Shown: positions 42,401-53,931 of the stretch, piece by piece
How positions within the stretch are numbered: position 1 is the first letter of the stretch
Layout of the letters: each line of letters begins with the position of its first letter
NCBI GenBank assembly: GCA_019044685.2
Contig: JAGTXX020000003.1
Span: 310,001-374,000 of the forward strand
Reading direction: 5' to 3'
Length of the DNA stretch: 64,000 nucleotides
Source of the DNA: Nannochloris sp. 'desiccata'
Taxonomy: Eukaryota > Chlorophyta > Trebouxiophyceae > Chlorellales > Chlorellaceae
Position numbers and translations under genes: made by a program
The notes under the pieces: generated by a model
Told to the model about the DNA's origin: nothing
What the model saw: only the letters and a program-made list of their open reading frames with translations
Database searches by the model: none

Positions 42401-45400
42401 CCGCTGTCCTCATGCACTACACTCGAGATCAATTACCGTTTACGATGGCAGCTGACAGTAAAGTGCCGTTGGAGATGTGGGGGAAGACCTCTGGAGAAGG
42501 TAAAATGCATATTTGGAGAAATCGCCTGGTCGCTGGCTGTGTAGATAAAGCAGCCTTTGGCAAATATGGATTGCTTCACATATTTCATGAGCTCTATGGA
42601 GCTGAGAGAACGTCTATTTTTACAGCTGCGTTATCCCGTCTTTTCACTGGATTTATTCAACATCATGGATTTACGTGTGGTATGTCTGATGTCCTGCTCA
42701 TTTCTCAAGCTGAAAATACGAGAAAGGAGCTACTCGAGACGGCAGATGTGCGAGCATTGGAGGCGGCTGCCCAGTTTACAGGTGTAAATGGCCCTCAAGA
42801 ACTCGTTTCTAAAGGTTCTTCGTTAGAAGACGCATTTTTAAGTAGAGAATCAAGTGTCAGAACCGCTTTAAGTGAACGTTTTAGATCAAACTCGGCAGAT
42901 ACAGGGCCTGCTTTAGATATGAAGGCTTCTGGAGCGATGCACCCACTGTCCTCAGAAGTTGTTAAAGCCTGTCTTCCTGCTGGTCAATTGAAGCCATTTA
43001 GGCATAATATGATGGCTTTAATGACTATTACTGGTGCTAAGGGGTCTGTAGTTAACTTTTCACAGATTTCGTGCTTATTAGGACAGCAAGAACTTGAAGG
43101 AAGGCGCGTGCCGAGGATGGCATCTGGTAAAACCTTGCCCTGTTTTGCTGCGTACGATTCTGGCGCTCGTTCTGGTGGCTTTGTCGGTGACAGATTCTTA
43201 ACTGGCTTGCGTCCACAAGAGTACTACTTCCATTGTATGGCTGGGAGAGAAGGTCTCGTCGATACAACTGTGAAAACAAGTCGGTCTGGGTATTTACAAC
43301 GCTGCCTCGTTAAAAATCTAGAACCATTACGAGTTGGGTATGATAGTACAGTTCGGGATGATTGTGATGGATCTGTCGTACAATTTCTGTACGGAGAAGA
43401 TGGTGCTGACCCTACCATGGTTGGATGCTTGCGTACTCTCCCTTTGCTGTTCTACAACATGCCTCAATTTGCCGTTCAAGTTGAAGCAGGTGCCGCTACC
43501 TCAGTCCCGAAACTACCTGGCCAGGAGAAAGAAGAAGAAGCCGCGCGTGATGCTGTAAAACGACGTGCAAAGGCATTGTTACATGGGAAAGTCTCTAAAG
43601 CTGAGAAAACACCTCCTGTGAATTCGTTGTTTTTCCAATCGACGATGGGCGTGTGCCCTGAAGGTTTCCAAGACGCCCTTACTGATGCGATCTTTGGTGG
43701 GTGCATGCTGCCTCCAAACCCTGAAGGAGTTGACGATGCGTATAAATCCACCATGCTATCGTCGAAAAAGAAGAAGAAATCGTCAAAGAGATCTGGATTT
43801 CCTTCTATAAAAGATGGGGAAGACGTAAAGGGCTCTTTCCAGTCTTTGAACGGCATGGATTTCCAAAAACTAATGCATGCGAAGTTTTATCGCAGCCAAG
43901 CAGCACCTGGCGAAGCTGTCGGCGTCGTTGCAGCACAGTCTGTAGGCGAGCCGTCCACTCAAATGACGTTGAATACCTTCCATATGGCAGGGCGTGGTGA
44001 AGCGAATGTGACTTTGGGTATTCCAAGACTTCGAGAAATTTTAATGACAGCAGCGGCGAAAATTAAAACTCCAGTTACGACGCTGCCTTTATTAGAAAAT
44101 TTAAAAGAAGATGATGCGAGAAAGCTGGCTGTGAGATTGAAACGTATTTATTTGGCTGAAGCGTTACGTGGGTTACGTGTTGCTGAGAATGTCGTCGCTC
44201 GGACTGCAGAGACGCAGTTTGGACGGGGAAGAACGTATACAGTTCGATTACAGTTCTTCCCCCCTTCTTTTTACCCTGCTGAGCTAAATATAACCTTTGA
44301 TGAGATTTCCAAGTGCTTTACTGAAGAGTTTGTGCCTAAATTGCAAGGCGCTGTCAAAATCGAGTTGAAAAAAGCGGCAGTGGGCGCAAAATTGTCGGCA
44401 GTCTCTTCTGCCAAAATTGGAGCGAACGAAGAAGGTGGTGCAGCTTTGACGTCTGAAGAAGCTGCTCCTCGTCGTAAAAAACGCAGTGAAAAGGATGATG
44501 ACGATGAAAATCGCGAGGAAAATGAAGAAAATGAGGAAGGAAAGTTGAGGTTCACTGGTGGGAGAGGCGAGCAAGCGACCTATGGTGCTGGAGATGAAGA
44601 AGATTTAGAGATCGAAAAAGAAGCACGTAGAGCAGCTGTAGCACGTACCGGAGACAATGATGATGAAGATGATGACGACATTGAATTAGAAGAAGGAGGA
44701 GGAGGCCCTGTCAGCGGCAGTGGTAGCAAGAAACCGGCTGCTGGCGGTGCCTCTGGTGGAGTTGAAGCTTCTGAAGAGATTGATGAAGCTGCATACGCGT
44801 GTGAAGTTGTTGTTACCGTCCCATTAGACGCCCCCAAACTCCTGATGCGTGAATTAGTTGAACGTGTCGCTGCTGGTACCGTAATGAGAGGAGTCAGCGG
44901 TATTACAAAATGCTATGTACTGGATGCGAGTAAAAATAGTACTGGAATTCAAGTAGTACAAACTGACGGGATTAATATCCACGGTTTATGGGAAAGCGCA
45001 GATTTAATTGACGTTGAAAAATTAACCACAAATAGTCCTGCGGCAATTCTTTCTACCTTGGGGGTTGAGGCGGCACGAGCTACCGTGGTCAAAGAAGTTT
45101 CTTCTGTCTTCGGTGCGTACGGTATTGCTGTTGATCCACGTCATTTATCGTTAATTGCTGATCATATGACACATATGGGTGGATATAGAGCATGCAATCG
45201 TATTGGCATTGAAGCGTCTACTTCACCTTTCTTAAAAATATCTTTCGAAACAGCCGCTTCGTTTTTGGTATCAGCTACCTTGCATGGGGATATTGATCCA
45301 TTGACGTCTCCTGCAGCGAGAATTGTGTTGGGAAGGCCTGTGGGAGTAGGAACTGGGTCGATGGAGTTGGTACAGACGTTAGATTCAGTTCCAGCGCCAT

Positions 45401-45414
45401 TAGCTGCTGCTTAG
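39433..45414 (+). CDS. RPA1: DNA-directed RNA polymerase I largest subunit (RPA190/RPA1)
   Basis: Three exons: 39433-39519, 39655-39770 and 39924-45414, in phase, giving 1897 aa. The first donor is GTGCGT. The N terminus has the clamp zinc site (CATCNLNSFECPGHFGH, then CTCLHCF). GLYDPALGPMDTKEKC is the usual start of the clamp. The active-site loop NADFDGDEINLHLPQ at about 788-802 binds the catalytic magnesium. GEAVGVVAAQSVGEPSTQMTL is the bridge-helix/trigger-loop region. The subunit makes pre-rRNA in the nucleolus together with RPA135. Pol I is favoured over II and III because there is no CTD heptad tail and because of the large acidic insert in the jaw region (about 1500-1600, EEEGG and DDEDDDD). 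A second Glu/Lys-rich insert at about 255-320 includes a run of 10 or more glutamates from a GAA repeat near 40653. Confidence 0.96.
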
Positions 45415-45541
45415 ATAGATTGCTAATGTAAAGGCTATATAGTCAAAGTTAAAGTCAGTCAGAAATTGTAGTACATAAGAAACAAGCCGGAAGGATAAAG
45501 AGGGATAAACGAAACGTAAAACGTATTATAAAAACAATCTT

Positions 45542-46387
45542 TCATTGTTGTCCAGGAGGCCCTGGTGTCGCAGGCGGCCGGCTTCCCGCTCCATGATCAG
45601 TTCCTGGAGCAGCCGGCCCTCTATGCGACCATGCTGAAATGTGCGGATCCGCATCCGCAAGATTTGTTTCTAGCACAGGCTCCGCAGCAGCAATAACATT
45701 CTTTGCTGCTAGTTTCTTTTGTTCCAATGCCCTCTCCGCATCGATTTCTTTTTTTCCAACGTCTTCTAAAATGGCCGATAAGAGCTTAATTTCCTCTTTT
45801 TTCGCTCGAAGAGTTGCTGCTCGTGCTGCTTTTGTAGGAGGAGCACCTTGGACAGTAGCACTGTAGAGTCCGAGAAACGAGAAATGTGGTTATATAAATG
45901 GAACTAGATAGAAAATGCAACAGAGAAAATTATAAAATAAAGTTAGAGAGACGTACTCTGAAGCTCCGTCGACAATGCCTTGCTGAGCACACATGATATC
46001 CAGTGTGTGTAGCTTATCTATGATACTATTATCGTCACAAATATCCTGGAAATCTACCTCGATAGACGAACGGGCTTGGAGAATGGTCTGTAGAAGAAAA
46101 TGAGGAAGATGTTATTGCCGCTCCGAAGATTATAGAAGAGCTCAATTAAATTATAAAAAGAATTATAAAGATGATCTCTTGCTTCAGTATATGCGTAAAT
46201 TATTTACCTGTCTATATGCGTCATATACTGTCTCAATAACAGGGTCTGGAAGAGGCCCTTCAGGAAAATATGCAAAGACATCATCTGGAGGAATTCCACG
46301 AAGAGCGTATTTCACTGATCGTTGGTATGCGTGCTCTAATTTTCGCATCCTTTGACCATGAGCTTTAGGAACGTCTGCTCCCACCAT
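45542..46387 (-). CDS. Kinetochore protein NNF1/PMF1-like (MIS12 complex)
   Basis: Three exons on the minus strand: 46387-46208, 46087-45957 and 45860-45542, phases 0 and 2, giving 209 aa. RMRKLEHAYQRSVKYAL, then DDVFAYFPEG and VIETVYDAYRQ, then SSIEVDFQDICDDNSIIDKL and LHTLDIM, follow the order of the Nnf1 family (PF03980). That family has a short helical head and a coiled coil. NNF1 pairs with MIS12 in the MIND complex that links centromeric chromatin to the NDC80 microtubule binder. The C-terminal 30 residues are Gly/Pro-rich and carry no domain. The family is weakly conserved in sequence, so this rests on the pattern and length. It sits head to head with the Rpt2 gene, 400 bp apart. Confidence 0.7.
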
Positions 46388-46787
46388 GCGCTCGATTCAA
46401 TATCCGTAGTTAAGAAAATAGTTACGAGGTGGTTGAAGTGGGGTAATTGTTCCGTGAGTTGAACACGGCCAGCGCAGGCTAGGATAACCAAGGGTGTATT
46501 CTATCGGGATGATTTAACTAGTTTAGAATTTATTGAGTGACTAAGGAAGACCGCACTTTTTAAAGGAGTTGAATTTTCGCCAAAAGGAAGGCAATTTTAG
46601 TGATCCTGGTTTTTCACTGTTCTTAAAGGCTGAACATTCTCCGAATTTTGCGAAAAGTATAATAAAGTATAGCATTGGCGAGCGAGGACGAGCCTGCGCG
46701 CTATAGTCCTTCGATCATCTTCTTTGTTGTCAAAACATTAGAGGTTTTTCCTGTATTTTTTGAGGAAGTTCTGATCACTAGCTCGTG
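46388..46787. other. Divergent intergenic region, 400 bp
   Basis: Spacer between the heads of the NNF1-like gene and the Rpt2 gene. No gene, RNA or clear repeat was recognised. Confidence 0.45.
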
Positions 46788-48412
46788 ATGGGACAAGGAC
46801 AGAGCTCTCCCGGTGGTGGAGGCGCTGGCGGTAAAGATGGCGAGGTACGCACCTGCGAGAGAGGATCTTTCTCCTCGTTTGTTGATCTCTTGAAGAATTT
46901 GAGCCACAATGGTTTTAAGACATGTTGTGCTCTCTTCAAGCATCCTTTATTTCATTTCGTTTAAAAGAACCCCATTCTTTCATTTTTGACCGGTGTTTAT
47001 CTTTCTAGCTTTAGAAACAATGCATCATCTCCATTGTTCCAAGGCATTCGCTCGTTCACTTTTTGATCAGAGCACTCACCTTGTCTTCCCTTGCTTCTAT
47101 CTCCTGAATTTTCTAAACCATCTCTTCATTCATTTATGTGCAGAAAAAGAAGAAGAAATTCGAGCCTCCACCCCCTCCTCCTCGCATCGGCAAAAAACAA
47201 CGCCGCCGTGGTGACGCCGCCCTCGGCACAAAACTACCCACCATCACCCCTACCGCCCGCTGCAAGCTCCGCCAACTCAAACTTGAACGCGTCAAAGATT
47301 GGCTCCTTATGGAAGAAGAGTTTGTCACCAATCAAGAACGTTTAAAGCCTCAGGAAGAACGTAATGAAGAGGAACGCTCCAAAGTTGACGAACTTCGTGG
47401 CAGCCCCTTAACAGTTGGAACCCTGGAGGAACTAATTGATGAAAACCACGCGATTGTATCCTCTCCCATGGGTCCTGAATACTACGTTGGTATCGTTTCC
47501 TTTGTAGATCGTTCCCAACTTGAACCTGGATGTAGTGTCCTTCTCCACAACCGCGGTTCACAAATTGTCGGCATCTTGGCAGATGACGCCGACCCGGCGG
47601 TAAATGTGATGAAGGTAGAGCATGCCCCTACAGAGACCTATGCAGATGTAGGCGGATTAGAATCACAAATCCAGGAGATTAAAGAAGCCGTAGAGTTACC
47701 TTTAACCCACCCTGAGTTGTATGAAGATATTGGTATCAAGCCACCTAAGGGAGTCATTTTGTACGGGGAACCAGGTACGGGAAAGACTTTACTGGCCAAA
47801 GCAGTGGCAAATTCTACTTCCGCAACATTTTTGCGTGTCGTAGGAAGTGAATTGATCCAAAAGTACCTTGGAGATGGACCGAAATTGGTTCGTGAGCTTT
47901 TCCGTATGGCAGGAGAAATGGCCCCCTCTATTGTTTTCATTGATGAGATCGATGCCGTAGGAACAAAAAGATATGATTCACAAAGTAGTGGTGAAAAGGA
48001 GATTCAACGTACTATGTTGGAGCTACTCAATCAATTAGATGGCTTCGATGCATTAACTGATGTCAAAGTTATCTTGGCCACCAATCGAATCGATTCACTC
48101 GATCCTGCGTTGATCCGTCCCGGACGTATTGATCGTAAGATTGAGTTTACTTTACCTGACCAGAAGACGAAACGTAGGATTTTCAATATCCATACCAGCA
48201 GAATGTCGCTCTCTGATGATGTGAATATCGAAGAGTTTGTCATGTCCAAAGATGATTTGTCCGGCGCGGATATCAAAGCAATGTGTACGGAGGCTGGATT
48301 ATTGGCTTTGAGGGAGAGGAGAATGTGTATCACACAGACTGATTTTAAAAAGGCGAAGGAGAAGGTACTTTATAGGAAGAAAGATAATGTACCTGAAGGA
48401 TTGTATATGTAA
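46788..48412 (+). CDS. RPT2: 26S proteasome regulatory ATPase subunit Rpt2
   Basis: Two exons, 46788-46844 and 47144-48412, phase 0, giving 441 aa. The first exon encodes [19 protein letters not shown], whose MGQ start is the N-myristoylation signal typical of Rpt2. [19 protein letters not shown] follows, as in other eukaryotes. The AAA+ core has Walker A GEPGTGKT at about 226-233 and Walker [10 protein letters not shown] at about 282-290. The arginine-finger region has [13 protein letters not shown], and the oligonucleotide-binding fold lies before the core. The C-terminal LYM is an HbYX-type end that docks into the 20S alpha ring and opens its gate. Length is normal for the family (about 440). 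The ATG of exon 1 was chosen because the large ORF alone lacks the glycine-2 signal. Confidence 0.97.
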
Positions 48413-48817
48413 AGAAAGTATCAATACTTTCAAGGGTCGTGGCGGGAAAGGTGAAGGCTAGTTTTAGTTTTATTTTGTATGTCTTTCACCTGTAGTCTAT
48501 CCTACACTTTCTATCTTTACCTTTATGCACCTAAAGCATGTAAAAGTCAATGAAAGTGAAAGAGGGAGCCTTTAAATAGTGGAAGGAAGTAGAATTTGGG
48601 AGGCCTTGAGAAGACGATGAGCCCAGCGTGGACGTCACAGCAAAATGAAACTTGAGAAGGTTTCACTACTCAACTTCGCATAGCGTGCATATAATTATCA
48701 CAAATAGATGAACAACGACCAGAACATAACATAACATAGCATAGCATAGCTAGATAACAAAATGATAAGATAGTTTATATATAAAGTTACTCTGAAGTTC
48801 TTTGCTAATTTCAAATT
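48413..48817. other. Intergenic with a short pentanucleotide repeat
   Basis: This is 405 bp between two plus-strand genes. It contains five units of CATAA/CATAG at 48725-48749. Otherwise it is AT-rich, with no gene seen. TGTAA lies near 48538, where the Rpt2 3' UTR would be. Confidence 0.5.
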
Positions 48818-51460
48818 ATGAAGCAACACCCGCTGGTCGAACATTGTTTGGAGGCCTTTGGTGAGTTCTCTACATCGTCTGTATATCTATCAGCACAGAA
48901 GAACGCTAACCTATTCCTTCAACCTAAAGATCCCCGATCAAAATTTGAAATTGATCTTGTCTGCAACTATTGCCCCCCGCGAATGATAATAAACTAAATT
49001 CGTGCACTTTTCCTTTCTGTAGGTTTTTCTGACACCACAGGAGAAGAGGCTCTCTATGACGCTTTCACAGAATGGTGCTGTTCCCGTAAAGTAAAGCCCA
49101 CTGCTGTCGCCGTCACTGACAATGAAGTCTCAGAATTTATAGGCTGGTTCTATGACCGCCAAGGTGAAGAAGCTTTTGAGAGTGAGGATGAGGAGGAACC
49201 ATATTTAGAATCCCAACCTCAGGATGATCTATACTTGAATTTAGAAAATGAAGATGAAGACGAAGAAGTTGACAACGAACACCTTTGCAATGAAGAAGAA
49301 GAAGACGAAGAAGAAGAATGGAAAAAAGAAGTTTTTTTAAAGCCTCCTGTAGCGAAGAAACAGAGACACACTTTGTTTCTAGACCTCGCTGATGACACCA
49401 CTGACGAGGAACACGAGGATTTAAATGGTGGGCATCAGGCTAATAAAGAGGAGGATATAGACTATATAGAATGCAGTAGCGATGAGGAAGACCTTGGTAG
49501 CCGGCATAGAACAAGTAATGGTATGGTTGGTGGTGGTGGTAGTGGTAGTGGTAGTGCTGGAAGGGAAAAGAGAACAGAAGCAACCCAAAATAGACATTCA
49601 AACGCTTCGTTAGGAGCTACAGAGAACAAGAAAACCAGCTCTCAAGTGAATTTGCAGCATCAAAGTGCCATGAATAAATTCTTGGTGCAGCTTCCGCCGC
49701 CTGCTGCTCGTTCCACTTCCCCTAAGAACAACGCCAAGGGGCAGCAACAAATAACTGCCTGGGCTGATAGAGCAGCGACAGCTGAAGAAGAAGCGTTAGA
49801 TGACCTAGATTTTGCCAATTTAATGGTTTTTGGCAATTCAGCCTTCCGACCCCGACAACGTGACATCATCCAAGCAGCCCTAACCGGCAAAGATACCTTT
49901 ATTCTGATGCCTACAGGCGGTGGAAAGTCCCTGTGTTATCAATTACCAGCGATACTAACACCCGGAGTGACTGTTGTGGTTACTCCCTTGCTCTCTTTAA
50001 TGCAAGATCAAGTGCAGGCGCTGTGTTCTTTGCCTGGGGGTGGGGTCCCAGCAACGTATATCTCTTCTCAACAAACCTCTGCCGAAGCGCATGCTGTGCA
50101 TGCTGAGCTATCTAAACCGCATCCTAGTATAAAGTTACTCTATGTCACTCCTGAGCAGTTAGTTCAAGGACAGCGGCTACGTGAGCGGTTGACTGCACTT
50201 CATGCGAGAGGTTTACTTTCTCGATTAGTCATCGATGAATGCCATTGTGTGAGTCAATGGGGCCACGATTTTAGAAAAGAGTACCAACAACTCGGTCGAG
50301 TTAAATCAGAAGCGTTCCCTACAGTGCCTGTGATGGCGCTTACTGCCACCGCTACTTCTAAAGTCGCACAAGATGTCTTATCTTCTCTGAAAATGCGATC
50401 TGCTGCCCAATTTAAAGTTTCATTCTTCCGTGATAACTTGACATTTAGAGTCCTTCCCAAGGACTATACAATGGATAAAGAAACGAAACTTTCTGGTTGG
50501 GAAACTCAACTTTTAGACTACATTACATCAAAAGAATCCAGTACAGGTATTACCTCAGGTATTGTGTACTGCCTCTCACGTGATGACGCAGAATCCACTG
50601 CTAATTTAATAAACAAAGAAACAGGCATCCCTGCTCGTCATTACCACGCTGGCATGACCCCAAAGCAACGAACAGAAGTCCAAAACGCATGGAGACAAGG
50701 GCAGGTCCGTGTCGTTGCTGCCACTATTGCCTTTGGTATGGGCATTGATCACGCGACTGTACGGTATGTCCTGCATGCGACGATGTCGAAAAGTTTAGAA
50801 GGATATTATCAAGAAGCTGGTCGTGCGGGCAGAGACGGTCAACCGGCAGAATGCATTCTGTTCCACGGAAAAAGAGATGTCCCTCGGTTGATGAATCTGA
50901 TGAGAAGGGGCAAGAAAAAAAAAGGAGCAGGCAGTTCTTTTCAAAGAGAGGTAGCACAGTTGAATGCAATGACCAGCTTCTGTGGAGAAGGGAAAGTGTG
51001 TCGGCATGCGCAGTTGTTGAGCTATTTTGGAGAGGAATGGGGGGGGAATAGAGGTTGTGGAGATAAATGCGATGTGTGTAGAAATGAAGTGGTACCGCTG
51101 AATAGCACAACTACCGCTGCTGGAAAGGAGAAGAAAGGGCGTAGTACCAACAAAACTACTGGAAATGGTGGTGGGAGGTCTAATGCAGGGCCTAGTGGAG
51201 TAACTGGGCGAGGGAAGCAACTCACTGCTGCAGCAGTTGCTGGTATACAGGATGGAAAAAGACGGAATGGTGGTGGTGCCTTTGAAAAAGTAGGAACTGT
51301 GCCCTTGGCAGCAGCGGCACCCCTGCCTATGTTTACTTCAGCTGCTGCTGCACTTAGAACCGGCCAAACAGAAGCTGCAAGTGCTCCTAGACAGCAACAA
51401 CAGCAGCAACAGAAAAATTCCATCATGTCGTACATGCAACGAACTCAACAAGACAAGTAA
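48818..51460 (+). CDS. RecQ-family DNA helicase
   Basis: Two exons, 48818-48860 and 49023-51460, joined G/GT, giving 826 aa. An N-terminal conserved helical region (VEHCLEAFGFSDTTGEEALY) precedes a long acidic, low-complexity stretch. The helicase core has PRQRDIIQAALTGKD (motif 0), Walker A TGGGKS at 312-317, and DECHCVSQWGHDFR, the RecQ motif II, from 419. AFGMGIDHATVRYVLHATM and YYQEAGRAGRDGQPAECI are motifs V and VI. A Cys cluster (CGEGKVCRHAQLL, CGDKCDVC) is the RecQ-C zinc site. The tail is basic and Gln/Ala-rich. RecQ enzymes are 3'-5' helicases that process recombination and stalled-fork intermediates. I cannot tell which plant RecQ class it belongs to. No WRN exonuclease or HRDC domain is seen. 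Confidence 0.93.
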
Positions 51461-52025
51461 GATTTCTTTATTCTGAGATTGGCTCTCTCTTCGAACAACT
51501 TTTAATAAATTGTGCATACAGTTACAGATCTTTGTTTGTTTGTTTTGTTTTTGATGTAATACTTTATAGCAGGTACTAGGGTCAGGTATAAGAAAGTGGA
51601 GGAAGAAAAAGCAGAGCACTTGTCAGAATAGGAACGGACAAAGGAAACATAGAAAAGGAAAACGTCACAGTCAAAAGAGCGGTGGGAGGAAGAAAGAAAG
51701 ATGTTGGTTTAGTTTTTTTTTTTGGTGCGTCAAATTGAATAGAATATTTTTTTTTGCAAAGACAACACAAAGTCCATCAAAGGAGAAATGAAAAACAAAA
51801 TAGAATTCTTTTTTTGTACGATACACTTCGAGGAGAATTATTTGGATGTAAAAGTAAGTGAAAGGGGTGAAATGGTAGGTAATGTAGGCCTTGGGGGAGG
51901 GATGGGAAATGAAAAAAGAAAACGAGCCGTCGGTAGAATCTTTTTTTTATTAATGGAGAGGCACCTTTTGGCCATTTTTTTCTTCTCATCAATGGAATAG
52001 AATAGAATAGAATCAAGCTAGGTTA
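51461..52025. other. Intergenic between convergent genes, purine-rich
   Basis: This is 565 bp of A/G- and T-run-rich spacer shared by two 3' UTRs. Short ORFs here are low-complexity. AGAAT is repeated three times just before the bromodomain gene stop, near 51998. No gene seen. Confidence 0.45.
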
Positions 52026-53541
52026 TTATTCATCCTCCATATCCCAATCATCATCGCTATCTCGCTCCATTTGGACATATTTGCCAGGAGCAGTTGCACC
52101 AACAGCGCCAGGCACGGGGGCTCTTCCAGTTTTCACCACGACCAGCTCATACAGCTTGGCAGCAGTAGGAGGAGTCACCTTTTCCAAATCCAAGGTCGCT
52201 TCACCATCGTCATCTATACCCATCTCCCCAGCTTCATTCAAAATGTCAACAACACCTTGCATGTTTGCTTCGAGAACTGTGGGATCGTGGAGAGCATCGA
52301 TCAAAGCTTGTTGCATCTCTTTAGTGAATACAGGTGCAGGAGTACCATAAGCTCCATAGGAATTAACAGATTTCGTGCGAGCGACACCCGGAGGACGGCC
52401 AGGACGACCACGGCCTCTTCCAGAGCCAAAGCCACCTCCACGAGGCGCACCTCCGTTTGATCTTGCAGGTTTTTTGGGAGGATTGCGGGAAATCTTGGGA
52501 GGAGGAGGACGGAGAGGACGAGGAGGTGTTGCAACAGCAAAGGGAGTTTTCCCCCAAGCAGCTAAAAAGGTATTTTCCAGCTTGACACCAACAAAGCCAT
52601 AATCGCTAGGGTATGCTTCTACATTAAACTTGTAGCAATTATCGCAAAGCAACAAGATATCGTTATAGACCTCTGCAGGACCACCGTATGCCCCAGTATT
52701 AAGCTTCTCGATGATTTTATCAAACCACATGGGCTCCTTGATCAACTTGGGGTAATTAGGGAGAATTGATACATTCGGAGGGTTGCGGAAGATGTAGGCA
52801 GCATCTTTATCCAAAACTGAGGGTGAGAGAAGGAAGCCGATGATAGATTTGCAGCGTTCGACCCAATCATCAGCATCTCCACCGACTGCAAGTTGGAAAA
52901 ATAAAAAAGACGGGGCAAGATGCCTATTGGTTTCAACTAGCTCTTTCAAGATAGAGAGAAAATAAGCAAACAGAAAAGTGCTACTAGTACTAAGGTTCCA
53001 TTTCTATAGGATGCAGTAAGACAAAGGACGCATATCGCCACTTACAGGTCGGTGCTGTAACCCCTGCGGCGGCGGCTTGAGTGTCGCCTACAGAATGAGA
53101 CCTCTTGGTTGAGACGGCTTGGTTAACCTGAACAAGGATGTTGAATAAAATTAACTGTCAATTCTACGGTTCAAATAAGCAGGATCTCACCAAGAAATAT
53201 TCAAATACAAAGGTTATAAGCCCTAAACTAAAAAATAAATGGCAAGACTGTTCATTGAACCCCACCTCAAGGACACTGTCGACACTGCGTTTGCTCCCAA
53301 TGGAGATACTCTTTAGAGGACCTTCCTCTGGAAGCTTTGCATGAAGCTCGCAGAGCAGAGCCTGCATTTTCAGCAAGTGGGACTCGTCGAGCATTCCAGC
53401 CTCCCACGCGTCTTTGGGCTTCAACACCGTGGGCTCGGTGGAGTCCGTAGCGCGAATTACTGTACCATTATCTAGGCGAAGTGCGAGCTTTCTAGGGTGC
53501 TTGACCACAGCGGGAACAGGAGCAGCAGCGATTTCAGCCAT
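52026..53541 (-). CDS. Bromodomain protein with NET-like C terminus (BET/GTE-like)
   Basis: Three exons on the minus strand: 53541-53266, 53127-53046 and 52885-52026, in phase, giving 405 aa. Residues 120-225 form a bromodomain. SILPNYPKLIKEPMWFDKI corresponds to the ZA loop. YNDILLLCDNCYKFN is helix B/BC, with the acetyl-lysine-contacting asparagine in CYKFN. A basic Gly/Arg/Pro stretch (GRGRGRPGRPPG) resembles an AT hook. The C-terminal segment ending ATLDLEKVTPPTAAKLYELV resembles the NET domain of BET proteins. The very end is acidic (DSDDDWDMEDE). The role is likely reading acetylated histones and recruiting transcription factors, as in plant GTE proteins with one bromodomain. The first 90 residues carry no known domain. 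Confidence 0.85.
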
Positions 53542-53931
53542 AATGATGAGCTGATGCTGAGGCCACAGGCCAGAGCGAGGGACAGCCGTGTGCTATTTTA
53601 CGCTCTAAAAATAAATATTGAAAAGGTATTTAGACAGGAGGGGCGAAGTTTGTGGAGATGCCAACTCCAGAAAAATTAAAAGAGGGCTAGCCTGGCATGG
53701 AGAGCACGGTTTTGAAGGCCTTCGAATTCGGCTCAATTTGGGCCGAAGCTTCGGCTGGCCTCAAGGAGCCTTCGCTGTAATAATGGGCTATAGTGCAGAA
53801 ACTTACAGAGTATATTATATACCGATTGAATACAACAGTGCACGTTCAATAAAACAAAAAAGAAGCCTAGAACAAGCCCAAAACTTACGAAAAACGCTGA
53901 AATAGTACAAAAACCACCACCACATTGCCGG
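53542..53931. other. Intergenic, no gene seen
   Basis: This is 390 bp between the bromodomain gene start and the G-patch gene stop, both on the minus strand. No repeat was recognised. Confidence 0.4.

Noticed and set aside
11056..46586. Identical 16-mer GAATTTTCGCCAAAAG at 11056 and 46571
   Set aside because: A single 16-base match is expected by chance at this window size and AT bias, and the flanks do not align further.
1829..48545. TGTAA motifs downstream of many genes as a green-algal poly(A) signal
   Set aside because: Present after several genes but missing after others (for example the bromodomain gene). A 5-mer in AT-rich DNA is too common to count as evidence without transcript ends.
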